NCBI RefSeq assembly: GCF_020687825.1
Contig: NZ_JAJEWP010000001.1
Coordinates: 1,184,998-1,248,997 of the forward strand
Source: Fluctibacter halophilus
Lineage (GTDB): Bacteria > Pseudomonadota > Gammaproteobacteria > Enterobacterales > Alteromonadaceae
Reading direction: 5' to 3'
DNA length: 64,000 nt
The notes beneath the pieces were generated by a model. That model saw only the letters and a program-made list of their open reading frames with translations. It did no database searches and was not told the DNA's origin. Position numbers and translations under genes: made by a program. This document shows, piece after piece, positions 26,280 through 35,120 of this stretch (position 1 is the first letter of the stretch; each line of letters starts with the position of its first letter).

Positions 26280-26927
26280 TCAGGTTATGACCAGTTTTAC
26301 TGCCAACGCCACCAGAACCGCGCCCATCACCCGGTCAAACCAGTAGCCCTTTTTGCCAATAAACGAGCGTACTCTCTGAGCACTTAAAAACCACGATAAG
26401 GTGCAGAACCACACGCCGGTGGCGAAGGCCAGGTACACCCCGTACGCTGACTTAACCACAAACGGTGTTTCAGGCGACACCGCGACCGCAAATACCGACA
26501 AAAAGAACAACGTCGCCTTGGGATTAAGGCCGTTGGTCACCAACCCGACCAAAAACGCCTTTCTGTCGGTCAGCTTGTCCACACTGTCATGGGTAACCGG
26601 CCCTTCTTCTGTCGTTGATCGGGCGGGAGGTGCGCTACGTAACGCTTGCCAGCCAATGAACAACAAATAGGCTGCGGCAACATAGGTCAATGCCGAAAAC
26701 AACCACGGTGTGGTTTTAATCACCAATCCAATGCCGAGCAACGAGTACACCACATGGATTAGAATACCCACACCAATGCCGATACTGGTGTACATAGCGG
26801 CACGCCGGCCATGCCGAATACTGTGTCGCAAAACGATGGCAAAATCCGGTCCCGGACTGGCAACCGCGAGTAGATGGACCGCGGCAATGGTCAGGAATTC
26901 AAGCCAATACAACCCAACAACCTCCAA
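26280..26927 (-). CDS. LysE/RhtB-family amino-acid exporter
   Basis: 215 aa inner-membrane protein with about six hydrophobic segments. The family signature VASPGPDFAIVLRHSIRHGRRA is near residue 20 and the block LVTNGLNPKATLFFLSVFA near residue 115. LysE/RhtB proteins export small amino acids or homoserine-type compounds. It begins at a TTG preceded by AAGGAG, which lies inside the end of the upstream sirtuin gene; another TTG five codons later, behind GGAGG, is equally plausible. Probably co-transcribed with cobB. Confidence 0.88.
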   Translation of the reverse strand: MEVVGLYWLEFLTIAAVHLLAVASPGPDFAIVLRHSIRHGRRAAMYTSIGIGVGILIHVVYSLLGIGLVIKTTPWLFSALTYVAAAYLLFIGWQALRSAPPARSTTEEGPVTHDSVDKLTDRKAFLVGLVTNGLNPKATLFFLSVFAVAVSPETPFVVKSAYGVYLAFATGVWFCTLSWFLSAQRVRSFIGKKGYWFDRVMGAVLVALAVKLVIT

Positions 26928-26928
26928 C

Positions 26929-27675
26929 CTAGTTCTCCTTTAACATTCTTTCGACAAAGCGCGGCACCACAACCGTTGCAGGCCCATAGTCGTGTTCATC
27001 AAACAATGTGTTTGTATCACTGGCCTTGAGGTTCAGTTCGACAGCATGTGCGCCACATTGCGAGGCCATAGCGACAAAACCTGCAGCAGGATAAACCTGG
27101 CCCGACGTACCAATGGCAACAAACACATCCGCGTTATACAACGCTTTTTCAATCCTATCCATGTGCATCGGCATTTCGCCGAACCAAACGATATCGGGCC
27201 TGACCGGACTGGGTGGGTCACAGCACTGACAGCGACTGGTCGCATCGAAAGGCTCTTTACAATACACCGCTTGGTTTGAACGGCAGCACCGTTGGCTGAG
27301 CAATTCGCCATGCATGTGCAGCACATTGCTGCATCCCGCACGTTCATGCAGATCATCAACGTTCTGGGTAACCAGTGTGACGGTACCCTGACGCCATTCT
27401 TTCTGAAGCCGGGCGACAGCATGATGCGCCAAGTTGGGTTTTACCGCCTGTTGCTGTAGTTGCGCGCGACGGGCATTGTAAAAACGGTACACCAACGCCG
27501 GATCGCGAGCAAAGGCTTGTGGAGTAGCGACATCTTCAATGGCGTGTTGCTCCCACAAACCATCATTGTCCCTGAAGGTCTTTAATCCCGACTCTGCAGA
27601 AATGCCGGCCCCGGTTAAGATCACTATATTGCGCATTCGCCGCATCATCCACGCCCATCCAATGTCGCAAAACAT
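26929..27675 (-). CDS. cobB: NAD-dependent protein deacylase (sirtuin)
   Basis: 248 aa Sir2-family enzyme that removes acyl groups from lysines using NAD. Motifs in order: ILTGAGISAESGLKTF, FYNARRAQL (the Tyr-xx-Arg pair associated with desuccinylase activity in class III sirtuins), LVTQNVDDLHERAG (catalytic His in NVDDLH context, then MHGE), and zinc Cys pairs (RCC..., YC..., CQCC). VWFGEMPMHMDRI matches E. coli CobB. The ATG at 27675 has GGAG seven bases upstream; internal ATG codons 10-13 residues later are alternatives. Divergent from the RpiR gene. Confidence 0.93.
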   Translation of the reverse strand: MFCDIGWAWMMRRMRNIVILTGAGISAESGLKTFRDNDGLWEQHAIEDVATPQAFARDPALVYRFYNARRAQLQQQAVKPNLAHHAVARLQKEWRQGTVTLVTQNVDDLHERAGCSNVLHMHGELLSQRCCRSNQAVYCKEPFDATSRCQCCDPPSPVRPDIVWFGEMPMHMDRIEKALYNADVFVAIGTSGQVYPAAGFVAMASQCGAHAVELNLKASDTNTLFDEHDYGPATVVVPRFVERMLKEN

Positions 27676-27779
27676 GCTATCACTCCAACCGGATAAAACA
27701 AACGCCGTGGCACAAAAGCCTTAACATCACCCGTAATTTGGGTACACTCAATGCATCTCGCGCAATCACGGAACCTTTG

Positions 27780-28598
27780 GTGAGTAAAACAATTCCCTTC
27801 GTTGCCCGCATTGAGCAACAGTATGAAAACCTGTCGCCTAACGCCCGTAAAGTGGCGAATGTACTGCAGCAGAACCCCCTTGCGGTATTGCAAACCTCGG
27901 TCGAAGAAATCGCTGAGGTCAGCCAAACATCAAAGGCCACCGTTAGCCGCTTCTTCAGACAGTTGGGGTATGAATCTCATCTTGATGTAAAACGGGAATT
28001 GCGTCAGTTAAGAGACAGCGGCTACCCCCTGGCTATCACACCGACACAGGGGGATTTTGTTGAAGATGAACTGATCAAAATTCGTCAAACACTGGAAAAC
28101 ATCAATAAAGAAGATGTTGAAATGTTGGTTCAACGGATTTTATCGGCACCGCGCATCACCCTGATTGGTTTCAGAAACAGTTATCCGATTGCTTTACATT
28201 TCCGACAACAGCTACTGCAAATACGGGATAAAGTCCGACTGCTGCCCCAACCAGGACAGACCTTGGGTGAAGAGTTGCAGGATACCCACAGTGACGAGCT
28301 CGTGATTGTCATCGGCTTTCGTCGACGTCCACGGGTTATGCCCCACTTGATTGAGCAATTGCAACAACACCAGGTCGTCATGATTGGAGACCCCTCGGCG
28401 CTGATCTACAAATCCAAAGTGACCCAGTTGCTGATTTGTCAGTTGGGACAGGAACTGCCTCTGGACAGTTATGCTGCACCGATGAGCCTGATCTCGATGG
28501 TCTGTAACGAAGTGCTGAATCAACGCCCCACCGCAAATTCACGAATAAAAGCCATCTCTCGGCTATATTCAGAAATGGAAGAATTGGAAGCTCAATAA
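27780..28598 (+). CDS. RpiR/MurR-family transcriptional regulator
   Basis: 272 aa. The N-terminal HTH-6 domain has LSPNARKVANVLQQNP and SVEEIAEVSQTSKATVSRF (recognition helix). The C-terminal half is a SIS sugar-isomerase-type domain (ITLIGFRNSYPIALHFRQQ, HSDELVIVIGFRRR), which binds small effectors in this family. The start is GTG 27780 with GGAA seven bases before it. It lies immediately before the amidase-hpxW operon, with two inverted repeats in the gap, so it is the prime candidate regulator of that operon. The effector is unknown. Confidence 0.88.
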   Translation: MSKTIPFVARIEQQYENLSPNARKVANVLQQNPLAVLQTSVEEIAEVSQTSKATVSRFFRQLGYESHLDVKRELRQLRDSGYPLAITPTQGDFVEDELIKIRQTLENINKEDVEMLVQRILSAPRITLIGFRNSYPIALHFRQQLLQIRDKVRLLPQPGQTLGEELQDTHSDELVIVIGFRRRPRVMPHLIEQLQQHQVVMIGDPSALIYKSKVTQLLICQLGQELPLDSYAAPMSLISMVCNEVLNQRPTANSRIKAISRLYSEMEELEAQ

Positions 28599-28600
28599 TA

Positions 28601-28634
28601 TTTCACTTGACTATATAGTGAAACATTTGTTTCA
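28601..28634. promoter_or_regulatory. overlapping inverted repeats before the amidase operon
   Basis: Two perfect inverted repeats overlap here. TTTCACT (28601-28607) pairs with AGTGAAA (28617-28623), and TGAAAC-ATTT-GTTTCA spans 28619-28634. They sit between the RpiR regulator stop and the amidase start, 30-60 bases before the ATG. TGAAA/TTTCA half-sites are the kind RpiR-family regulators use elsewhere, so an operator is likely. Confidence 0.6.
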
Positions 28635-28663
28635 TTGAGGCATGCGAAAACATTGAGACCACG

Positions 28664-29845
28664 ATGCCTGTACCGATCAATAACCCGTTTGTTTCAACCA
28701 CCAAGCCTCCCCTGCCTAGCGGCAAGGGAATGCTTGAAGGCAAGCGCCTGGCAGTAAAAGATGTGTTCGATGTTGAAAACACCGTCACTGGTTTTGGCAA
28801 TCCAACATGGGCCGCCCGACAACGCCCGGCAACAAACACCGCCACCGTTGTTCAACAATTGATCACCGCTGGCGCGCAGTGGGCGGGTAAAACCATCACG
28901 GATGAGTTTGCCTATAGTCTCGAAGGGCAGAATATTCATTACGGTATCCCGCTAAATCCAGTCGCCCCAGAGCGTTTACCCGGTGGTTCCAGCAGTGGAT
29001 CTGCCAGTGCGGTAGCACAGCGATTGGCCGACATCGGCCTTGGCACCGACACTGGCGGCTCAATCCGCGTGCCCGCCAGTTATATGGGCTTGTTTGGATT
29101 TCGCCCTACCCATGGCGCGCTGGACACCGATGGCTTGCAACCGTTGGCGCCTTCTTTTGACACGGTTGGCTTGCTAACCCGTGATCCGGTGACATTACAC
29201 CGCTGTCTGATTGCTTGTGGGCTCACACCCATGGCAGCGTTTCAAAATGGGCCTCTGGGCACCATTAATGCGCTATTTGAACAGGCTGAGCATGGGCCAC
29301 AACTGTTGCGACTGTTCGACCAGCTTGCATCAAAACCTGAACCCAGAGACTCGTTAAGTCAACGTCAACTCGACGAAGCAGCCAACGCCTTTGTTACCCT
29401 GCAAGGGGCTGAAATCTGGCAAAGGCTGGGTCCGTGGCTTAAAGCCCATCAACCGATCGTGTCACCGGCCATCAAAGCCCGGCTCGATCATTGTGCATCC
29501 CTGACTGATGCTGATATTGAAGCGGCAACCCAGGTTCGCCATCAGATCATACAATGGTCACAACAAGCCCTGTCGGATAACGGTATACTGGTATTGCCAA
29601 CAACACCGGGGCCTGCGCCGCTGATTAACATGAGCGATACACAGCGCGCTGCCTATCGTACGACATTACTGTCGTTTACCTGTCTGGCCGGATTAGCAGG
29701 TCTTCCCCAGTTACACGTACCCCAAGGTCAACTGCACGGCGCCCCCGTCGGATTCAGTCTTATCGGTCCACCCGGCAGCGATCTTAATTTAGTTGAAAGG
29801 GCCATTACCCTGCTTGGTCATCTGGAGCCTACCCATGCCCAATAG
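28664..29845 (+). CDS. amidase-signature hydrolase (AMI1-like), purine island
   Basis: 393 aa amidase-signature enzyme. The Ser-cisSer-Lys triad is visible: Lys32 (LAVKDVFD), cis-Ser109 (GGSSSGSASAV) and nucleophile Ser133 (GTDTGGSIRVPASY). The sequence around these blocks and the compact length resemble the AMI1-type indole-acetamide amidases, although the substrate need not be the same. Within this island, directly upstream of the HpxW-like gene, a role on an amide or ureido intermediate such as oxalurate is a reasonable inference, parallel to the AtzE/HpxY-type amidase of the Klebsiella hpx cluster. The end overlaps the next gene by 11 bases. Confidence 0.85.
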   Translation: MPVPINNPFVSTTKPPLPSGKGMLEGKRLAVKDVFDVENTVTGFGNPTWAARQRPATNTATVVQQLITAGAQWAGKTITDEFAYSLEGQNIHYGIPLNPVAPERLPGGSSSGSASAVAQRLADIGLGTDTGGSIRVPASYMGLFGFRPTHGALDTDGLQPLAPSFDTVGLLTRDPVTLHRCLIACGLTPMAAFQNGPLGTINALFEQAEHGPQLLRLFDQLASKPEPRDSLSQRQLDEAANAFVTLQGAEIWQRLGPWLKAHQPIVSPAIKARLDHCASLTDADIEAATQVRHQIIQWSQQALSDNGILVLPTTPGPAPLINMSDTQRAAYRTTLLSFTCLAGLAGLPQLHVPQGQLHGAPVGFSLIGPPGSDLNLVERAITLLGHLEPTHAQ

Positions 29846-31421
29846 TCAAACCAATATAGCCTTTACCGCACCTCATTTTGCCGCAGCGCAAACCGGAGAG
29901 AACGTTCTACGCCAGGGCGGTACAGCCATCGAGGCGATGGTCGCCGCAGCAGCGTCCATCGCAGTTGAATACCCACACATGAACGGTTTGGGAGGCGACG
30001 GTTTCTGGTTGATCAGTGAGCCAGGAAAAACCCCTGTTGCGATTGACGCCGCAGGCACCGCGGGTCGCGCTGCTACCCTGTCCCGATTCAGCAACAAGAC
30101 AGCCTTACCCAGTCGAGGGCCCGATGCTGCGGTGACCATGGCGGGTGCCGTCAGTGGCTGGCAAACAGCACTCCAACTCAGTCACCAGTGGCAGCCAGGG
30201 ATCCCTCTGGCAGAACTGCTTGCACCCGCAATTGGGCAGGCGAAATGGGGTATCGAAATAACCCACAGTTTGTCATCTGCAAGCCACAAAACTTTCGACG
30301 AATTGTCAGAATTTCAAGGGTTTGCGCCATTTTTGCACAAAGGGAAACCGCTTAAAGAAGGACACATTCTTAAGCTTCCTGCTCTGGCTGCGACCCTTGA
30401 ACAGCTCACCCATGAAGGACTTGATAGCTTCTATCGGGGTGAAATAGCCGCTTCACTTGCACAGGATCTCCAACAGGCCGGTAGCTTGCTAAGCGCTGAG
30501 GATTTTGCGGCTTATAGCGCCGCATGGGTTACACCGCTTAAAGCAGACATATCAGTGGGTCGATTGTATAACCTTCCTGCACCTACACAGGGTATTGCTT
30601 CGTTGATCATTCTGGCGCTGTATGACCGTCTTGCCCACCTTGTCGACGATGAAGCCAGCAGAGTCCATTTGATCATCGAATGCACCAAACAGGCATTTTT
30701 ATTGCGTGATGCTCACGTCGTGGACCCCGAACAGGTATCGTTGCCTCTGTCATCACTGCTTGACGCTGAAAAACTCGACCAATTGGCGGCAAAAATCAAT
30801 GTGCAAAAAGCCCTGCCCTGGCCTCATCAAGCCGCCCATGGTGACACAATCTGGATGGGTGCCTGCGATCAACAGGGACGAATGGTCAGCTACATACAGA
30901 GCCTGTATTGGGAATTTGGTAGCGGCATTGTATCGCCGACAACCGGCATTGTATGGAACAACCGGGGAACGTCTTTCTCGCTCGATCCCGATGATAAACG
31001 CTGTTTGCGTCCCGGCGCCAAACCCTTCCATACCCTGAACCCAGCTTATGCGGAATTACACGATGGCCGACGTATAAGCTATGGCACCATGGGGGGCGAA
31101 GGACAACCCCAAACTCAGGCCGCGTTGTTTAGCCGCTATGTCTATCAGAACCTGCCTCTGGCGCAGTCCATTGCTGATGGCCGTTGGCTACTAGGGCGTA
31201 CCTGGGGAGACCAAAGTCATAACCTTAAACTCGAAGCGGATTTGGCAGATGAAATCGGTGCGACACTGGCCAGTATGGGTCACGATACGGCGATAGTTTC
31301 TCCCTGCAACGAGATGATGGGACATGCCGGCGCTGTTGTACATCATCCCGATGGCCATACCGAGGCTGCAACCGACCCTCGTAGCGATGGCAAGGCTTTT
31401 CCCAGCGGAGGAATGTGGTAA
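29835..31421 (+). CDS. hpxW: gamma-glutamyltransferase-fold Ntn hydrolase, HpxW-like oxamate amidohydrolase
   Basis: 528 aa protein of the gamma-glutamyltranspeptidase superfamily, normally self-cleaved in front of a Thr. The N-terminal block LRQGGTAIEAMVAAAA and the segment PHMNGLGGDGFWLI are typical of the HpxW/YwrD branch. The predicted nucleophile is Thr338 (AHGDTIWMG), and the later GTMGGEGQPQTQAALF is the conserved C-terminal motif. No signal peptide is seen, so it is cytoplasmic, unlike exported GGTs. In Klebsiella, HpxW hydrolyses oxamate to oxalate and ammonia at the end of urate breakdown. The neighbours (pucG, allC) fit that role. ATG 29835 has GGAG eight bases upstream. Confidence 0.75.
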   Translation: MPNSQTNIAFTAPHFAAAQTGENVLRQGGTAIEAMVAAAASIAVEYPHMNGLGGDGFWLISEPGKTPVAIDAAGTAGRAATLSRFSNKTALPSRGPDAAVTMAGAVSGWQTALQLSHQWQPGIPLAELLAPAIGQAKWGIEITHSLSSASHKTFDELSEFQGFAPFLHKGKPLKEGHILKLPALAATLEQLTHEGLDSFYRGEIAASLAQDLQQAGSLLSAEDFAAYSAAWVTPLKADISVGRLYNLPAPTQGIASLIILALYDRLAHLVDDEASRVHLIIECTKQAFLLRDAHVVDPEQVSLPLSSLLDAEKLDQLAAKINVQKALPWPHQAAHGDTIWMGACDQQGRMVSYIQSLYWEFGSGIVSPTTGIVWNNRGTSFSLDPDDKRCLRPGAKPFHTLNPAYAELHDGRRISYGTMGGEGQPQTQAALFSRYVYQNLPLAQSIADGRWLLGRTWGDQSHNLKLEADLADEIGATLASMGHDTAIVSPCNEMMGHAGAVVHHPDGHTEAATDPRSDGKAFPSGGMW

Positions 31422-32242
31422 TGATGGAGTTCTTGCCTGCTCTGCCCGTCATGCTGTGGCTGGCACTGAGCGGTGTATTTGCCGGGCTGTTGGCTGGCCT
31501 GCTGGGCGTCGGTGGCGGTATTGTCATCGTACCGGTGTTGTACTTCCTGTTCCAACATTTTGGCGTATCCCCCGAGCATGCCATGGCAATAGCCACGGCG
31601 ACGTCGCTGGCCACCATCATACCCACGTCGCTCAGTTCCATTCGTTCCCACCACCGCAAGGGCAACGTTGACTGGTTACTGTTAAAGGAATGGGCCTTGT
31701 TTATCCTCGTTGGCGTGATTGCCGGCAGTCTGGTGGTTACCCATGTTCAGGGCGAGTGGTTAACCGGTCTGTTTGGCGCTATCGCAACACTGGCTGCACT
31801 CAATATGCTGTTGCGGGCCAAGGCCTCACACTGGCATGACGGACTCCCTGGACGGGCAGGTCAATCATTGATGGCGTCGACGATTGGTGCGTTGAGCGCC
31901 ATGGTCGGCATCGGCGGTGGAACCCTGTCGGTGCCGCTGTTAACCGGTTTCAACTACCCGGCCCACCGCGCTGTAGGTTCGGCAGCAGCGATTGGCCTAT
32001 TGATCGCGCTTCCTGGTGCCTTGACCATGATAGTGATGGGACAAACGCCAGTCGATGCACCTACTGGCACCGTTGGACTGGTTAACCTACCGGCATTTGT
32101 GTGTATCGTGCCTCTGACTGTTTTGTTTGCCCCCGTTGGTGCCCGTTTGGCCCATGCGTTAGATGCCAGTCTGCTAAAGCGGATTTTTGCCGTCGTATTG
32201 CTGATCACCGGCATACGAATGATTTCTCAATGGTTGCTGTAG
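31421..32242 (+). CDS. TSUP (TauE/SafE) family membrane transporter
   Basis: 273 aa with about eight hydrophobic segments in two related halves. The family motif GLLAGLLGVGGGIVIVPVLY is near residue 25 and its partner TIGALSAMVGIGGGTLSVPLLTG near residue 155. TSUP proteins export or import sulfite, sulfonates or organic anions. In this operon, between an oxamate-hydrolase-type and an aminotransferase gene, a purine breakdown product such as oxalate or oxamate is a candidate, by inference only. ATG 31421 overlaps the previous stop (TAATG) with GGAGG upstream. Confidence 0.85.
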   Translation: MMEFLPALPVMLWLALSGVFAGLLAGLLGVGGGIVIVPVLYFLFQHFGVSPEHAMAIATATSLATIIPTSLSSIRSHHRKGNVDWLLLKEWALFILVGVIAGSLVVTHVQGEWLTGLFGAIATLAALNMLLRAKASHWHDGLPGRAGQSLMASTIGALSAMVGIGGGTLSVPLLTGFNYPAHRAVGSAAAIGLLIALPGALTMIVMGQTPVDAPTGTVGLVNLPAFVCIVPLTVLFAPVGARLAHALDASLLKRIFAVVLLITGIRMISQWLL

Positions 32243-32252
32243 GAGCATTTTC

Positions 32253-33470
32253 GTGGCGTTGCTCGATCCCCCACACCGTTTATTGATGGGCCCTGGCCCA
32301 ATCAATTGCTATCCCCGTGTTTTACGGGCCATGTCGACACCTCTGGTGGGCCAGTATGACCCGGTAATGACCGGCTACATGAATGAAACCATGGCGTTAT
32401 ACCGTCACGTGTTTGAAACCCGCAATCCGGCAACCGTGTTAATTGACGGAACATCCAGAGCCGGTATTGAAGCCATTCTGGTGTCAGCCATTGAACCGGG
32501 TGACAAGGTATTGGTACCGATATTCGGTCGTTTTGGTTATTTGCTGAAAGAAATCGCACAGCGCTGTGGCGCAGATGTGCATTGTATTGATGTCCCCTGG
32601 GGTGAAGTGTTTAGCCTGCAACAGATTGAACAGGCGCTGCGACAGGTTAACCCCAAACTTGTCGCAATGGTACAAGGCGATACGTCGACAACCATGCTTC
32701 AACCTCTGGAAGGGATTGGCGAACTGTGCCATCAATACGGTGCGTTGTTGTATGTCGATGCCACAGCGTCAGTCGGTGGAAACCCGTTAAAGGTTGATCC
32801 GTGGCAGATTGATGCGGTCTCGGTCGGTTTGCAAAAGTGTCTTGGCGGTCCCTCCGGTAGCGCACCGATCACCCTGAGCCCGCAATTTGTCGAGCAACTG
32901 ATGCCCCGCCATCACATTGAAGCAGGCATTCGCGAGAGCGGCGACCATGAAGGTAACGGTCGGCGTATTGCATCAAACTATTTCGACCTGCCGATGATCC
33001 TCGATTACTGGGGTGAAAAGCGCCTGAACCATCACACAGAATCTGCGACCATGCTCTACAGCGCGCGGGAATGCGCCCTGACATTGCTCGATGAAGGCAT
33101 TGATCATGCCATTGCCCGACATAAACTTCATGGCCGTGCGATGGCGGCGGGCCTGGACGGCCTCAACCTTGAACGATTTGGCGATCAACAGCACAAAATG
33201 AACAATATCGTCGCCGTGTATATCCCTCAGGGGATTGATGGCGAGGTTTTTCGCTCCGTGCTGCTAAACGACTTCCACATTGAAATTGGCACCTCTTTCG
33301 GCCCTTTGCACGGTAAAGTGTGGCGCATTGGAACCATGGGCTACAATGCCCGTCAGGACACTGTGTTTCACACCCTCATGGCAATGGAGGCGGTCCTGCG
33401 ACGTATGGGCCATCCGTTAACCCCCACACAAGCAATCAACAATGCCTATGACATCTATGCCAGCGCTTAA
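32253..33470 (+). CDS. pucG: class V aminotransferase, (S)-ureidoglycine-glyoxylate type
   Basis: 405 aa PLP enzyme. It starts LLMGPGPINCYPRVLRAM, the conserved opening of the serine/alanine-glyoxylate and ureidoglycine-glyoxylate aminotransferases. The cofactor lysine is Lys195 in VGLQKCLGGPSG, and DGTSRAGIEA binds the phosphate. PucG-type enzymes move the amino group of ureidoglycine to glyoxylate, giving oxalurate and glycine. The neighbouring allantoate hydrolase gene, whose product is ureidoglycine, favours that role over plain alanine-glyoxylate activity. The start is GTG with AGGAGC before it. It overlaps the next gene. Confidence 0.88.
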   Translation: MALLDPPHRLLMGPGPINCYPRVLRAMSTPLVGQYDPVMTGYMNETMALYRHVFETRNPATVLIDGTSRAGIEAILVSAIEPGDKVLVPIFGRFGYLLKEIAQRCGADVHCIDVPWGEVFSLQQIEQALRQVNPKLVAMVQGDTSTTMLQPLEGIGELCHQYGALLYVDATASVGGNPLKVDPWQIDAVSVGLQKCLGGPSGSAPITLSPQFVEQLMPRHHIEAGIRESGDHEGNGRRIASNYFDLPMILDYWGEKRLNHHTESATMLYSARECALTLLDEGIDHAIARHKLHGRAMAAGLDGLNLERFGDQQHKMNNIVAVYIPQGIDGEVFRSVLLNDFHIEIGTSFGPLHGKVWRIGTMGYNARQDTVFHTLMAMEAVLRRMGHPLTPTQAINNAYDIYASA

Positions 33471-34704
33471 CAACGAACTCGTTACCGAGCTTGCGCAACA
33501 GACACTCGATCGCTGTGAAGAATTGGCGCTGTTGACTCAGACTCCGGGTAAGGTAGATCGACGCTACCTGACACCACAACACATGGCCGCAAACCTGACC
33601 ATGAAGCGCTGGATGCAGTCTCTGGAGATGTGCTGCTGGCAAGATCAGGCCGGCAATCAATGGGGACGATGGAAATCGGCCAATCAAGATGCCCCGATGC
33701 TGATCATGGGTAGCCATCTTGACACCGTTCCCAATGGCGGAAAGTACGACGGTATATTAGGCGCATTGCTGCCAATCGCACTGGTTGAATACCTACGTAG
33801 AAATGACATCCAACTGCCCTACCACCTGGATATCGTAGGATTTTGTGACGAAGAAGGTACACGGTTCGGAACGACCTTGCTGGGCAGTCGGGCGGTAACC
33901 GGTCAATGGCAATCCCAGTGGGCGACCCTGAGTGACAATAATGGCGTGACCCTGGCTCAGGCAATGCGTGATTGTCAGTTGGACCTCAACAATATTGCTC
34001 GCGCCAGCCGCAAGAATGACCCTTTACTCGGCTTTATCGAAGTTCACATTGAGCAAGGCCCGGTGTTAGAAGCACAAGGATTACCCATTGGCGTGGTCTC
34101 GGCAATAGCCGGTGCTGAACGGTTTGAAATCACCGTGGATGGGCGGGCCGGACACGCCGGTACCGTGCCGATGTCGATGCGTCAGGACGCATTAAGCGCA
34201 GCTGCTGACATGTTGCTACATATCGAACACTGCGCATTGCGCCATCAGGCCGTTGCTACGGTTGGCGAGCTTAACGTCAGTCCAGGTGCAGTCAATGTGA
34301 TCCCGGGTCGCGTTGTCTTCACGCTCGATGTACGCAGTCAATCAGACGATGTGCGCAGCGCAACGATTAACACCATATTCGAAGGACTAACCGCGATCGC
34401 GGAAAAACGATCCGTAACGTATTCAAACCGATGCTTGCACAAAGCCAATGCTGTTCAATGTGACGATGAACTGACAAAGGCACTGGCGCAGGCTATCCAA
34501 AACACCGGCACTCCGGTCACTACACTGCCTTCGGGCGCAGGACATGATGCAATGGCCATGGCCGACATTTGCCCGGTCGCCATGCTGTTTACCCGTTGTC
34601 AGGGTGGTATCAGTCATCATCCTGATGAACGTGTAGATCTGGGCGCCGTGTCGGCGGCATTGGCCGCGTTGATCCATTTGACCCAAGGCCCTGGCATAGG
34701 GTAG
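33442..34704 (+). CDS. allC: allantoate amidohydrolase-type M20 hydrolase
   Basis: 420 aa binuclear metallohydrolase of the hydantoinase/carbamoylase (AllC, AmaB) family. Metal ligands are visible: His92 (GSHLDTVPNGGKYDG), Asp103, the Glu pair in CDEEGTRFG (137-138), His in EVHIEQGPVLE, and a C-terminal His in GISHHPDERV. Allantoate amidohydrolases release CO2 and ammonia from allantoate, giving ureidoglycine; related enzymes act on ureidoglycolate or carbamoyl amino acids. The context with pucG supports allantoate. Several in-frame ATGs (33442, 33448, 33457) lie within the end of pucG and I cannot choose between them. Confidence 0.88.
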   Translation: MPMTSMPALNNELVTELAQQTLDRCEELALLTQTPGKVDRRYLTPQHMAANLTMKRWMQSLEMCCWQDQAGNQWGRWKSANQDAPMLIMGSHLDTVPNGGKYDGILGALLPIALVEYLRRNDIQLPYHLDIVGFCDEEGTRFGTTLLGSRAVTGQWQSQWATLSDNNGVTLAQAMRDCQLDLNNIARASRKNDPLLGFIEVHIEQGPVLEAQGLPIGVVSAIAGAERFEITVDGRAGHAGTVPMSMRQDALSAAADMLLHIEHCALRHQAVATVGELNVSPGAVNVIPGRVVFTLDVRSQSDDVRSATINTIFEGLTAIAEKRSVTYSNRCLHKANAVQCDDELTKALAQAIQNTGTPVTTLPSGAGHDAMAMADICPVAMLFTRCQGGISHHPDERVDLGAVSAALAALIHLTQGPGIG

Positions 34705-34739
34705 TTTGGTTAGGTAAAAGCCAACACTGTGGATCCACC

Positions 34740-35120
34740 ATGCCAATCCCGACCCAAACGTTAAATGCTTTGCCGGTTGCCATGCTGTTGGTACAGCCGG
34801 ACCCCAATACCGGTGTGCACTATAACCGCTTTGTGTCGCAGCCTTTCACCGATTTAGTCGGCTGGTCTCTTGCAGATATACCCGACAAGCCAACCTGGTG
34901 GGAAAAGGCTTACCCCGATCCTGGTTACAGAGATGCCATTGAGCGGCAGTGGGAATTGGCCGTTGAAGTCGCGTCAGAAGAAAACGCCAACACCGTTAGT
35001 ATGGAAGCCAATATTACCTGTAAAAGCGGACGGCAACTGCGCTGCAAAGTGACTGCAGTGGTCTCTGATGATCTCGTTCGCGGCCACTATTTTGTGTTCT
35101 TTGAGCCGGTTAGCGACTGA
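34740..35120 (+). CDS. PAS-domain-only protein in the purine island
   Basis: 126 aa with the length and strand pattern of a single PAS domain and nothing else: LPVAMLLVQPDPN, then YNRFVSQPFTDLVGWSLADIP (the N-x-x-F..L.G. helix), and the final strands RQLRCKVTAVV and YFVFFEPV. No histidine kinase, GGDEF or DNA-binding part is present. It lies 35 bases after allC and its end overlaps the convergent sulfurtransferase gene by 11 bases. A ligand-sensing or protein-partner role is possible; the ligand and the partner are unknown. Confidence 0.65.
   Translation: MPIPTQTLNALPVAMLLVQPDPNTGVHYNRFVSQPFTDLVGWSLADIPDKPTWWEKAYPDPGYRDAIERQWELAVEVASEENANTVSMEANITCKSGRQLRCKVTAVVSDDLVRGHYFVFFEPVSD

Noticed and set aside
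28607..28619. sigma70 promoter TTGACT/TATAGT before the amidase
   Set aside because: The two hexamers are only one base apart, so they cannot serve as -35 and -10 of the same promoter. The palindromes are the better explanation.
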